From Enterocloster lavalensis (GTDB taxonomy: Bacteria > Bacillota > Clostridia > Lachnospirales > Lachnospiraceae): DNA of 64,000 bases. Of the stretch, positions 1 through 7,372 are shown in pieces (positions within the stretch are counted from its first letter, which is position 1; each line of letters starts with the position of its first letter). The notes beneath the pieces are model-generated. The model did not search any database. It saw nothing but the letters and a program-made list of their open reading frames with translations, and was not told where the DNA came from. Location of the stretch: assembly GCF_902364025.1 (NCBI RefSeq), contig NZ_CABJCG010000028.1, forward strand, positions 1 through 64,000. Direction: 5' to 3'. Made by a program: the position numbers and the translations under genes.

Positions 1-512
1 TGGGGGCGGTGATGGTACAGTTTGGCGCAGGGGTGGGGGTGGCCTTGGATGGGGAAGGATTTGTCGCCGGTGGGGTCGCGGTGGAATCCGGCGGACTCGT
101 AGCAGCGGTAGGCGGCGGGGTTGTCCAGGAAGACGTAGAGGGTGACTTGGTCCGCGAGGAGAATGTCGTAGCTGTAGCGCAGGGCCTGAAGGACCATGGC
201 TCGGCCTTGTCCTTGGCCGCGTTGGGATGGGTCCAGGATGATGAAGCCCAGGTGGACGGTGTTGGTCTCCGGGCCAAGGTAGCGCATGGTAAAATGGCCG
301 ACGGGCCGGTTGCCCTCGTCTGTGGCGGTCATCTGCCAGAGGTTGGGGTTGCCGGCCTGCCGGTCATAGTATTCGTTGAGATGCTCCGGGCGGAGCGGAT
401 ATCCGAATTCGCAGAGGGCGTCGGCGGACCAGAGACGCAGCGCGCGCTCGTCTTGGCTCCAGGTGACGATTTTTTCGGCGTCGGTTTTGTTGTAGGGTCT
501 GAGACGTATCAT
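1..512 (-). CDS. GNAT family N-acetyltransferase (3' end cut by window edge)
   Basis: The gene starts at 512 on the minus strand and runs off the left edge, so 170 codons are visible with no stop. The translation opens MIRLRPYNKTDAEKIVTW, a common N-terminus for RimJ/RimL-like acetyltransferases. It contains an acetyl-CoA pyrophosphate-binding stretch, DPSQRGQGQGRAM, near residues 95-107, which fits the family's R/Q-x-x-G-x-G/A signature. A later segment, DNPAAYRCYESAGF, matches the usual C-terminal GNAT motif B. The family moves acetyl groups from acetyl-CoA to amines; the substrate cannot be read here. It lies 73 nt downstream of the receiver-domain gene on the same strand and may share its transcript. 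Confidence 0.85.
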   Translation of the reverse strand, partial: MIRLRPYNKTDAEKIVTWSQDERALRLWSADALCEFGYPLRPEHLNEYYDRQAGNPNLWQMTATDEGNRPVGHFTMRYLGPETNTVHLGFIILDPSQRGQGQGRAMVLQALRYSYDILLADQVTLYVFLDNPAAYRCYESAGFHRDPTGDKSFPIQGHPHPCAKLYHHRP

Positions 513-585
513 GGGTGTTGGGTCCCTTCTTTGGAATGTGGTTGGATGGTGGCGTCACCGGGCTGTGGGGGCGACGTTGGGTGGG

Positions 586-954
586 TTAGGGGTGGGCGGC
601 GACGATTTCGCGCACGGCGCTTAGGAACAGACGGCGGTCGATGGGGTGGATGACGAAATGGGTGTAGCCGTGCTGGCCAAGCCTTAGGACCGCCTCGTCT
701 ATGTGCTGGTGCGGCGCGATGAACAGGGTGATTTGCATGAGAGGTCCGGAGAGGGTCTTTTGCAGATTCATGATTTCATCGGTCGGAAGCTCCAGGTCTA
801 CGATGATCAGCTTGGGGTTTAAACGGTAGATCATGGGAAATGCCTGGCGGCTGTCCGCGGCGGTGTAAATGTGCGAGTATCCGGCCTGCTTCAGGAGGTC
901 GGTTGCCTGAGTGCAAATTTGCGCGTTGCTTGAGAGAATCAGAATGTTACGCAT
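586..954 (-). CDS. stand-alone receiver (REC) domain protein, degenerate
   Basis: This 122-residue protein is a single CheY-like receiver domain. The phospho-acceptor strand is recognisable as LIIVDLELP (Asp near residue 53), preceded by a beta-1 strand, NILILSSN. The acidic pair that normally follows beta-1 is replaced by Ser-Asn, and the conserved C-terminal Lys-Pro is replaced by His-Pro (IHPID). Magnesium binding and phosphorylation are therefore probably weak or absent. No output domain is attached. The start has a good ribosome site (AAAGGGGG). About 80 nt upstream lies a promoter-hairpin repeat (992-1062) pointing into this gene. A role as a phosphorylation-independent adaptor is inference. 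Confidence 0.75.
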   Translation of the reverse strand: MRNILILSSNAQICTQATDLLKQAGYSHIYTAADSRQAFPMIYRLNPKLIIVDLELPTDEIMNLQKTLSGPLMQITLFIAPHQHIDEAVLRLGQHGYTHFVIHPIDRRLFLSAVREIVAAHP

Positions 955-991
955 AATCGTGTCCCCCTTTCGATACTTCTATTGTACATTG

Positions 992-1062
992 TCGTCATCC
1001 GGCACGGGTGACGATAAGTGATACGTTTCCTTAATTATACCATAAACATCAGGCTCGTGAAA
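992..1062 (-). repeat. promoter-hairpin repeat, copy 1
   Basis: On the minus strand this holds a -35-like TTTCAC (1057-1062), a 17-nt spacer and a perfect TATAAT (1034-1039). Then come AAGGAAACGTA and a 10-bp hairpin (arms 992-1001 and 1005-1014, 3-nt loop). The same arrangement recurs at 7265-7335 and 51766-52001. Homology with the 7265 copy continues to about 1080. It points at the receiver-domain gene at 954. The rest of the 955-1354 gap shows nothing beyond a lone TATAAT at 1275-1280, with no clear -35, ahead of the next plus-strand gene. Confidence 0.7.
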
Positions 1063-1354
1063 GACCCCGCTAAGCGTTTTGGCATGTATTCTTGTCAGAT
1101 ATAAAAAGACCCCGGAGAGAGTCCGGTCGATGTAAAAATTGATACGAAACCCGCTTACAAGTGGGATTGACGCAGCTTCCCGTGTTGATTTTTCCGCCGT
1201 GGGAGCTGTTGCCGGGGACTGAGGGGATGGAAAAATATTGTGATTGACGGGTGGCTGTTTTGGGGGATTTATATTATAATGGAATGGCGTCCGGACGGTG
1301 GAGCCGGAGAATATGAAATGGGCCGCGGGTGGTTTGGGCGGCATGGAGGTTGTG

Positions 1355-2140
1355 ATGGGAAAATTGAGACTGGGAATTCTTGGAAATGGTTATCTGGCGG
1401 GGATTGTGGTGGAGGCCTTTGAGAAGGGGCTGCTGCCGGAATATGAGCTGGTGGGGATAATGGGGCGCACGCCGGAGAAAACCGGGGCGCTGGCAGAGCG
1501 GGCGGGGTGCGCGCCCTGCGGTTCCATCGGCGAGCTTTTGGACCGGAAACCGGATTATATTGCGGAGGCTGCTTCCGTGGCCGCGGTGCGGGATTATGCG
1601 GTGCGGATTTTGGAGGCGAAGTGCGGGCTGGTGGTGCTGTCCATCGGGGCCTTTGCGGACCGGAACTTTTATGAGCAGGTGGGGAAAGCGGCTGCGGCCA
1701 ACGGGGTGAGGGTACATATCGCCTCCGGCGCGGTAGGCGGTTTCGATGTGCTGCGCACCATCGCGCTGATGGGACAGGCGAAGGCGGGGATCGAGACCCA
1801 CAAGGGGCCGAAGTCGCTGATGAACACGCCGCTGTTTGAGGAGTCTCTGCTGGCCGGTGAAGAGGAGAGACATGTGTTTGAGGGAAATGCTAAGGAAGCC
1901 ATCGGCCTTCTGCCCACCAAGGTGAATGTGGCGGTGGCCGCTTCCCTGGCCGCGGCGGACCCGGAGCGCATGCGCATGGATATTTACAGCGTTCCGGGTT
2001 TTGTTGGGGACGATCACAGGATTACCTCGGAGATCGACGGGGTGAAGGCTGTGGTGGACATCTATTCCAGCACCAGCGCCATCGCAGGCTGGAGCCTGGT
2101 GGCGGTGCTGCGCAATCTCGTGTCTCCGATTGTGTTTTAA
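1355..2140 (+). CDS. nadX: L-aspartate dehydrogenase (NadX/DUF108 family)
   Basis: A 261-residue protein beginning MGKLRLGILGNGYLAG. It has an N-terminal NAD(P)-binding Rossmann fold (GxxGNG) and the family signatures IASGAVGGFD (about residues 122-131) and PTKVNVAVAASLA (about 190-202), both typical of aspartate dehydrogenases. The enzyme oxidises L-aspartate to iminoaspartate/oxaloacetate with NAD(P)+. In some bacteria it feeds quinolinate synthesis, but nadA/nadC are not nearby, so a catabolic or reductive-amination role is equally possible. I prefer the start at 1355 because GGAGG lies 5 nt upstream; an in-frame extension to 1298 has no ribosome site. It is followed after 26 nt by a 2-hydroxyacid-dehydrogenase-like gene, so the two probably form an operon. 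Confidence 0.85.
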   Translation: MGKLRLGILGNGYLAGIVVEAFEKGLLPEYELVGIMGRTPEKTGALAERAGCAPCGSIGELLDRKPDYIAEAASVAAVRDYAVRILEAKCGLVVLSIGAFADRNFYEQVGKAAAANGVRVHIASGAVGGFDVLRTIALMGQAKAGIETHKGPKSLMNTPLFEESLLAGEEERHVFEGNAKEAIGLLPTKVNVAVAASLAAADPERMRMDIYSVPGFVGDDHRITSEIDGVKAVVDIYSSTSAIAGWSLVAVLRNLVSPIVF

Positions 2141-2166
2141 GAGCGTCTGAAAGAGGAGGAAATGAT

Positions 2167-3060
2167 ATGTTTCGGAAGATCGTGGCCATTGAGCCGGTGA
2201 GCCTGGTGAAAGAGGCGGAAGAGGAACTGAGAACGTACGCGGAGGAAGTGGCGTTTTACGGGGATATCCCGTCGGATGACGATGAGATCGTGCGCCGCAT
2301 CGGGGATGCGGACGGGGTGCTGGTGAGTTATACCTCCAGAATCGGCCGGGAGGTGCTGGAGCGCTGCCCGCAGGTCCGCTATGTGGGAATGTGCTGCAGC
2401 CTGTACTCGGAGGCCAGCGCCAATGTGGATATCGCCTATGCCAGGGAGCACGGCATCACGGTGCTGGGCATCCGGGATTACGGGGACCGGGGCGTGGTGG
2501 AGTTTGTGCTCTGCGAGCTGGTGCGCCTTCTGCACGGTTATGACCGCCCCATGTGGCGGGAGCTGCCCCTGGAGATCACCGGGTTAAAGACGGGCATCAT
2601 CGGCCTGGGCGTGTCCGGGGCCATGATCGCCGAGGCCCTGATGTTTATGGGCGCGGACGCGCGCTATTACAGCCGTACCCGAAAGGAGGACCGGGAGGCG
2701 GCGGGTTTGCGCTATCAGCCTTTGGACCAGCTTCTGCGGGAATGCGACGTGGTGTTTACCTGTCTTAATAAGAACGTGATCCTGCTGGACGGCGAGGCGT
2801 TCGCACAGTTGGGAAACGGAAAGATTTTATTCAACACCTCCATCGGCCCGGGTCACGATGTGAAGGCCCTGGAGCGCTGGCTGAATGCTGGGGGAAATAC
2901 CTTTGTGTGCGACACGATTGGCGCGCTGGGCGATCCGGCTCTGGCCGAGAATCCGGCTGTGATCTGTCCCGGCGTATCCGCCGGACGGACCGCCCAGGCA
3001 TTCGAATTGCTGAGCAAAAAGGTGCTGGATAATATCCGCACGTTTTTGGGAACACAATAA
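2167..3060 (+). CDS. D-isomer-specific 2-hydroxyacid dehydrogenase-like protein
   Basis: 297 residues with the two-domain layout of the D-2-hydroxyacid dehydrogenase superfamily. The NAD-binding core begins GLKTGIIGLGVSGAMIAEAL (about residues 138-157). The usual catalytic signatures are altered. The family's N-x-x-R-G segment reads NTSIGPGHD, without the arginine, and the T-P-H segment reads CPGVSAG, without the histidine. Dinucleotide binding should be kept, but classic 2-ketoacid reduction may not be. Ribosome site AGGAGG precedes the ATG. It is probably co-transcribed with the aspartate dehydrogenase gene, and its true substrate is unknown to me. Confidence 0.8.
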   Translation: MFRKIVAIEPVSLVKEAEEELRTYAEEVAFYGDIPSDDDEIVRRIGDADGVLVSYTSRIGREVLERCPQVRYVGMCCSLYSEASANVDIAYAREHGITVLGIRDYGDRGVVEFVLCELVRLLHGYDRPMWRELPLEITGLKTGIIGLGVSGAMIAEALMFMGADARYYSRTRKEDREAAGLRYQPLDQLLRECDVVFTCLNKNVILLDGEAFAQLGNGKILFNTSIGPGHDVKALERWLNAGGNTFVCDTIGALGDPALAENPAVICPGVSAGRTAQAFELLSKKVLDNIRTFLGTQ

Positions 3061-3064
3061 GGGA

Positions 3065-3093
3065 TTGTAAAAAAACACGTTTTAGACTATACT
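3065..3093 (+). promoter_or_regulatory. sigma-A-type promoter before MATE gene
   Basis: TTGTAA (3065-3070), 17-nt spacer, TATACT (3088-3093), about 95 nt upstream of the first MATE gene. It lies directly after the stop of the previous operon. Confidence 0.55.
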
Positions 3094-3188
3094 ATATGGA
3101 ATGGCGCCGGCAGCGGCCCCACCGGGCGGGCGCGGATTCATCCCCATTTTGATCAAACGAAACAGACAGAAGGTAAGGCATTCGCACT

Positions 3189-4532
3189 ATGACAAACGAT
3201 ATGACCACCGGGAATCCGGTGAAGCTGATTATCTATTTTATGATCCCCACCTGTCTTGGAAATGTTTTCCAGCAGTTTTATAACCTGGCGGACTCCATCG
3301 TCGCCGGAAGGTTTATCGGAGTCAACGCCCTGGCGGCCATCGGGAGCACCAGTTCCCTGATTTTCCTGGTGATCGGATGGCTCAACGGGTTGACCAGCGG
3401 GTTCTCCATTCTGGTGGCCCAGCATTTCGGGGCGAAGAAATACGACCGCATGCGCCATTACATCGCCATGTCCATTTTCCTGTGTATCCTGTTCGTGGTG
3501 GTGATGACGGCGGCCCTGGAATATTTTAATTATCCCATTCTGCGCCTGATGAACGCGCCGGAGGAGATCATCGGGGACGTGGGAGCTTACATGGCGGTGA
3601 TCTACGCCGGATTGGCCGTGACGGCCGCCTACAACGCCTTGGCCGCGGTGCTGCGGGCCCTGGGGGACGGCAAATCGCCGCTGTATTTCCTGATCATTTC
3701 CGGGGTGCTCAACGTGGTCCTGGACGTGGTGTTCATCGTGTATTTCCACATGGGAGTGGTGGGCTGCGGTTACGCCACGGTGATCGCCCAGGCGGTGTCG
3801 GCGCTTTTGTGCCTGATTTATATTATCCGGAAGTTTGACATTTTACGGCTCAGCAGACAGGATTTTTCGCCGGATCTGCGGGCGGTAAGCCAGCTGCTTG
3901 GCATGGGAATTCCCATGGGCCTGCAGTTTTCCATCACGGCCGTCGGCACCATCATCGTGCAGGGCGCGGTCAATGCCTTCGGCGCCGTGTACATCGCCGG
4001 ATTCTCCGCGGCGGGTAAGATTCAGAGCATGGTATCCACCATCTTCGTGTCCTTTGGCGCAACCATCGCCACCTATGTGGGGCAGAACCGGGGCGCCGGC
4101 AATATCGAGCGGGTGCACCAGGGCGTGAAGGTCACACAGATTCTGGTGCTTGTCTGGAGCGCGGTGATGATTATAGTGATCCATTTCACCGGGCCGTATC
4201 TGGTGAGGATTTTTGTGGACGGCTCTCAGACCGACGTGCTGAACGCCTCCATGGTTTATTTTAAAACAGTAGCATGGTGTTATCCGTTTTTGGGTAGTAT
4301 TTTCTTATACAGGAATGCGCTGCAGGGACTGGGCTACGGCCTGGTGCCCATGCTGGGCGGCGTCTTTGAGCTGGCGGCCCGGTTCGCCGTGGTGGCGGCC
4401 GTGGTCCGGCCCTTCGGGTATGTGGGCGTGTGCTTCGCGGACCCGGCGGCCTGGCTGGCGGCGCTGGTTCCCATCGTACCCTACTATTTTTACCGCATGA
4501 GGAAATACCGTCCAAGGCCCGTGCAGCATTAA
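3189..4532 (+). CDS. MATE family efflux transporter
   Basis: 447 residues with about 12 hydrophobic membrane spans in two homologous bundles, the arrangement of multidrug and toxic compound extrusion antiporters of the DinF/NorM superfamily. The N-terminal segment MTTGNPVKLIIYFMIPTC and the FQQFYNLADSIVAGRFIG stretch in helix 1-2 are characteristic of clostridial MATE proteins. These proteins exchange sodium or protons for organic cations or metabolites across the cytoplasmic membrane; the cargo cannot be predicted. The start at 3189 is preceded by AGAAGGTAAGG. A second, only distantly similar MATE gene lies at 5510 with an SseB-like gene between them. Confidence 0.92.
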   Translation: MTNDMTTGNPVKLIIYFMIPTCLGNVFQQFYNLADSIVAGRFIGVNALAAIGSTSSLIFLVIGWLNGLTSGFSILVAQHFGAKKYDRMRHYIAMSIFLCILFVVVMTAALEYFNYPILRLMNAPEEIIGDVGAYMAVIYAGLAVTAAYNALAAVLRALGDGKSPLYFLIISGVLNVVLDVVFIVYFHMGVVGCGYATVIAQAVSALLCLIYIIRKFDILRLSRQDFSPDLRAVSQLLGMGIPMGLQFSITAVGTIIVQGAVNAFGAVYIAGFSAAGKIQSMVSTIFVSFGATIATYVGQNRGAGNIERVHQGVKVTQILVLVWSAVMIIVIHFTGPYLVRIFVDGSQTDVLNASMVYFKTVAWCYPFLGSIFLYRNALQGLGYGLVPMLGGVFELAARFAVVAAVVRPFGYVGVCFADPAAWLAALVPIVPYYFYRMRKYRPRPVQH

Positions 4533-4699
4533 CGCCGGGCAAATTGTATGATTTGGCCGCGGGATAACCGCTGCGGCGGCCGGAGGGCGGTACCGGATTG
4601 TCCGGAGCGCATTTGCGGAGAGCAGAGAGATTTCTGCGCCGCGGTTCACCTTGTGAGCCGCAGCGCTTATACAACACAGAGAGAAGAAAGGAACAGAAC

Positions 4700-5491
4700 A
4701 TGGCAGATTTTAAATCACTGAAAAACCCGGACCTGATTCAGGCGTTTCACCTGGTGCAGTATGATCCCACCCCGGAGCGCCAGGGAGAATTTATGCAGGA
4801 GGTTGTGAAGGCGCGCTATCTGACGGCGGCCTCCTTTAACCCCGAGCCGGATGTGGACGAGGAGGGCAACTTAAAGTTCAGCGAGGACGCAACCATCTCC
4901 TTCCCGGACATCCACAACGACAAGGGGGAGAAATTTTTCCCCGCTTTCTCGGACTGGAAGTCCATGCAGAAGTGGGAGCTGAGGGAAGGCCAGCACGTGG
5001 TCGGCATGACCTTTGACGACTATGCGGGTATGGTTCTCCAGGACAAGGACGCGGCCGGTTTCGTGATCAATCCCTTCGGTGAGAACATCCGCATCGAGCG
5101 CCAGGTGATCACTGCCCTGAAGCAGCAGCAGGCAGCCTACCTGAAGCGCCAGCAGCTGACCTACGAGCGCAACCACCCCGAGCAGGCGGCATCCAATGCG
5201 CCCATGGAATTCCACGAGCTTTCCAGCTATCCCGAGAAGATGCTGGAAGAGATCACCGAGTTCCTCAAGCAGCAGCCGGTGAAAAAGGCGTACATGCAGG
5301 GCGTGATCCAGGGAGACCGCAAGGGCTGCATGTTCGTTCTGGAGCATCAGGGTAAGGACGAGGCCATTTTCGGAGGAATCGCCCGCATCGCACAGCCCTA
5401 CATGCAGGGCATGTACCTGTATATGGCCACGCCGGTTTCCGATCTGGGCCAGAAGGCGATCGAGGGCCTGGAGCCGTTTTACGAGCTGTAA
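4700..5491 (+). CDS. SseB family protein
   Basis: 263 residues starting MADFKSLKNPDLIQAF behind an AGAAAGGAACAG ribosome site. The N-terminal half resembles the SseB N-terminal domain (FFPAFSDWKSMQKW followed by a hydrophobic GFVINPFGENIRI strand). The C-terminal half resembles the SseB C-terminal domain, with a lysine-rich helix pair and a three-strand hydrophobic tail. SseB is known in E. coli for serine tolerance and related proteins sit in many accessory loci, but no biochemical function is established. It is flanked by two MATE genes on the same strand, 18 nt before the second, so it is likely co-transcribed with that one. Confidence 0.8.
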   Translation: MADFKSLKNPDLIQAFHLVQYDPTPERQGEFMQEVVKARYLTAASFNPEPDVDEEGNLKFSEDATISFPDIHNDKGEKFFPAFSDWKSMQKWELREGQHVVGMTFDDYAGMVLQDKDAAGFVINPFGENIRIERQVITALKQQQAAYLKRQQLTYERNHPEQAASNAPMEFHELSSYPEKMLEEITEFLKQQPVKKAYMQGVIQGDRKGCMFVLEHQGKDEAIFGGIARIAQPYMQGMYLYMATPVSDLGQKAIEGLEPFYEL

Positions 5492-5509
5492 AGCGGGGAA
5501 CTGTGAGAG

Positions 5510-6916
5510 ATGGAAGAGAATAAACTGGCGGTAAAGCCCCTGGGCATTCTGATGCTGGAGCTGTCAATCCCGGCGATTATCGCGCAGCTGGTGAGCATCA
5601 TCTACAACATGGTGGACCGTATTTTTATCGGCCGCATCGAAAACGGCACCAGCGCCATGGCGGCACTCAGCGTTTCCCTGCCTGTCATCACCCTGATCAC
5701 GGCGGTGACGCGGCTTCTGGGCATCGGAGGAGCGCCGCTTTGCGCCATCAAAATGGGACAGAAAAACCAGAAAGGGGCGGAGGAGATTCTGGGCACCAGC
5801 TTCTCAGCCCTGATCGCGGCGGGGGTCATCATGACCGCCGCGATTCTTTTGTTTCACGAGCCGCTTCTGCTGCTCTTCGGCGCGGATGAGAGCACCCTGG
5901 GGATGGCCGCGGAGTATATCACGCTGTACGCGCTGGGCACGGTGTTCGTGATGATCGCCCTGGGTATGAATTCCTATATCACTACCCAGGGATTCGCCGG
6001 AATCGGCATGTGCACGGTCCTGATCGGGGCGGTTTTAAACATTTTTCTGGACGCGCTGTTTATCAACGTGTTCCACATGGGCGTTAAGGGCGCGGCCATC
6101 GCCACGGTGATGGGACAGGGCGTGTCCGCAGTCTGGGCCCTGCAGTTTTTGTTCAGCGACAAGAGCATTTTGAAGATTCGGAGAAAGTACCTGAAAATCC
6201 GGTTAAAGGTGCTGCTGCCCATCATGGCGCTGGGCGTTTCCCCCTTTACCATGAGCGCCACCGAGGGCCTGGTGCAGATTTCCTTCAACAACCAGCTGTT
6301 AAAATACGGCGGCACCATGGCGGTGAGCACCATCGCGGTGCTGTTCAGCCTGTGGCAGTTCGTGACCCTGCCTGTGCAGGGCATCTGCCAGGGGGCCCAG
6401 CCCATTTTAAGCTACAACTACGGGGCCGGGAATTTCAGGCGGGTGCGGAATAGCTTCAAGCTGTCCGTGGTGCTCTGCCTGAGCTATACCGTTGTGATGT
6501 CCGTGATTTTTATGGCGGTGCCCAGGGGATTTTCACAGATATTTACCGAGGACGAGCAGCTTTTGCGGCTCTGCGCATGGGCGCTGCCGCTGTATGTGAT
6601 CGGCGGAACCACCTTCGGGGCGCAGATTTGCTGCCAACAGTCCTTTATGGCGCTGGGACAGGCGAAAATATCGCTGATTCTGGCCTGCCTGCGCAAAATC
6701 ATCCTGCTGGTGCCTCTGATCTACATCATGCCCGCGGCGTTCGGCGGGCTGGAGAGCGCGGCCCGTCTGGCGGCTCCGGTGGCGGATCTGGTCAGACAGC
6801 CCGGGCCGGTGGCCACCATCTTTTTGGCGGAGTCCGTCTCCGACGTGCTGGCGGCGCTTTGCACCTCCCTGGTGTTTGCGGGATTTTACAGAAAAAGGCT
6901 TGCGGACCGCCCTTAG
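5510..6916 (+). CDS. MATE family efflux transporter
   Basis: 468 residues, about 12 membrane spans, opening MEENKLAVKPLGILMLELSIPAIIAQLVSI and continuing YNMVDRIFIGRI, the classic MATE helix-1 pattern. It belongs to the clostridial MepA-like branch. The region around residues 415-445 (SAARLAAPVADLVRQPGP) looks like a hydrophilic insertion before the last hydrophobic segment. The stop codon lies inside a strong terminator hairpin whose left arm begins in the coding sequence. The gene follows the SseB gene by 18 nt. Substrate unknown. Confidence 0.92.
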   Translation: MEENKLAVKPLGILMLELSIPAIIAQLVSIIYNMVDRIFIGRIENGTSAMAALSVSLPVITLITAVTRLLGIGGAPLCAIKMGQKNQKGAEEILGTSFSALIAAGVIMTAAILLFHEPLLLLFGADESTLGMAAEYITLYALGTVFVMIALGMNSYITTQGFAGIGMCTVLIGAVLNIFLDALFINVFHMGVKGAAIATVMGQGVSAVWALQFLFSDKSILKIRRKYLKIRLKVLLPIMALGVSPFTMSATEGLVQISFNNQLLKYGGTMAVSTIAVLFSLWQFVTLPVQGICQGAQPILSYNYGAGNFRRVRNSFKLSVVLCLSYTVVMSVIFMAVPRGFSQIFTEDEQLLRLCAWALPLYVIGGTTFGAQICCQQSFMALGQAKISLILACLRKIILLVPLIYIMPAAFGGLESAARLAAPVADLVRQPGPVATIFLAESVSDVLAALCTSLVFAGFYRKRLADRP

Positions 6917-6938
6917 TGGGCGGAAACGCAAGCCTTTT
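6892..6938 (+). terminator. intrinsic terminator after the second MATE gene
   Basis: Inverted arms AAAAGGCTTGCG and CGCAAGCCTTTT enclose an inner GACCGCCC/GGGCGG pairing, ending in TTTT. The left arm overlaps the last codons of the MATE gene. A-rich on one side and T-rich on the other, it could act in both directions and would also serve the minus-strand gene ending at 6970. Confidence 0.75.
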
Positions 6939-6969
6939 GGAATTGGATGCTGATTGGAAACAGTGGACC

Positions 6970-7200
6970 TTAAGACTCCCTGGCGTCGCGGCAGAGGAGC
7001 GTTACGAATTTGGCCATCAGCGGGATGTAGGTGACGATGAACACGGCCGCCGCAATGGCGAACACCGGTTTTTTCTTCTCCCCCGGCAGGGACAGCCCAA
7101 GGCAGATTCCCAGGGAGAGCAGACAGAGTTTCAGGGCTGCGATCATCTTCCAGTCGGATTCCTGTATGTATTGGTCGGCGTAATCAAGGAACTTTTTCAT
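6970..7200 (-). CDS. small membrane protein, conserved clostridial type
   Basis: 76 residues starting MKKFLDYADQYIQESDWK, with a strong AGGAGGTG ribosome site that decides the start at 7200. An amphipathic N-terminus is followed by two hydrophobic spans (LCLLSLGICLGLSL and FAIAAAVFIVTYIPLM) separated by a basic PGEKKKP turn. Proteins of this shape are often labelled 'permease of phosphate ABC transporter' in Lachnospiraceae, but that label has no visible basis: there is no transporter motif. A promoter-hairpin repeat (7265-7335) lies 65 nt upstream and points into this gene, so it is probably transcribed from that element. Confidence 0.75.
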   Translation of the reverse strand: MKKFLDYADQYIQESDWKMIAALKLCLLSLGICLGLSLPGEKKKPVFAIAAAVFIVTYIPLMAKFVTLLCRDARES

Positions 7201-7264
7201 TGCAACACCTCCTGGCGTCTGGTACGATGGTGACATGGATTGGTTGTCAGCTTAATAGTACCGT

Positions 7265-7335
7265 GTCACCAACCGGCAGGTTGATGACAAGAGATACGTT
7301 TCCTTAATTATACCATAAACGCCAGGCCTGTGGAA
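7265..7335 (-). repeat. promoter-hairpin repeat, copy 2
   Basis: Minus-strand -35 TTCCAC (7330-7335), 17-nt spacer, TATAAT (7307-7312), AAGGAAACGTA, then a hairpin with arms 7265-7274 and 7279-7288 (one mismatch). It is the same order as at 992-1062 and similarity extends to about 7350. It sits between the small membrane protein start (7200) and the deacetylase stop (7373). Confidence 0.7.
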
Positions 7336-7372
7336 GCCCCCGTTGAGTGTTTCCCGATCATTTCCCGTCCCC

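Noticed and set aside
9..653. 214-codon plus-strand open frame opposite the GNAT and receiver genes
   Set aside because: It is antisense to a clear GNAT acetyltransferase and the receiver gene; Gly/Val-rich composition is typical of a GC-rich shadow frame.
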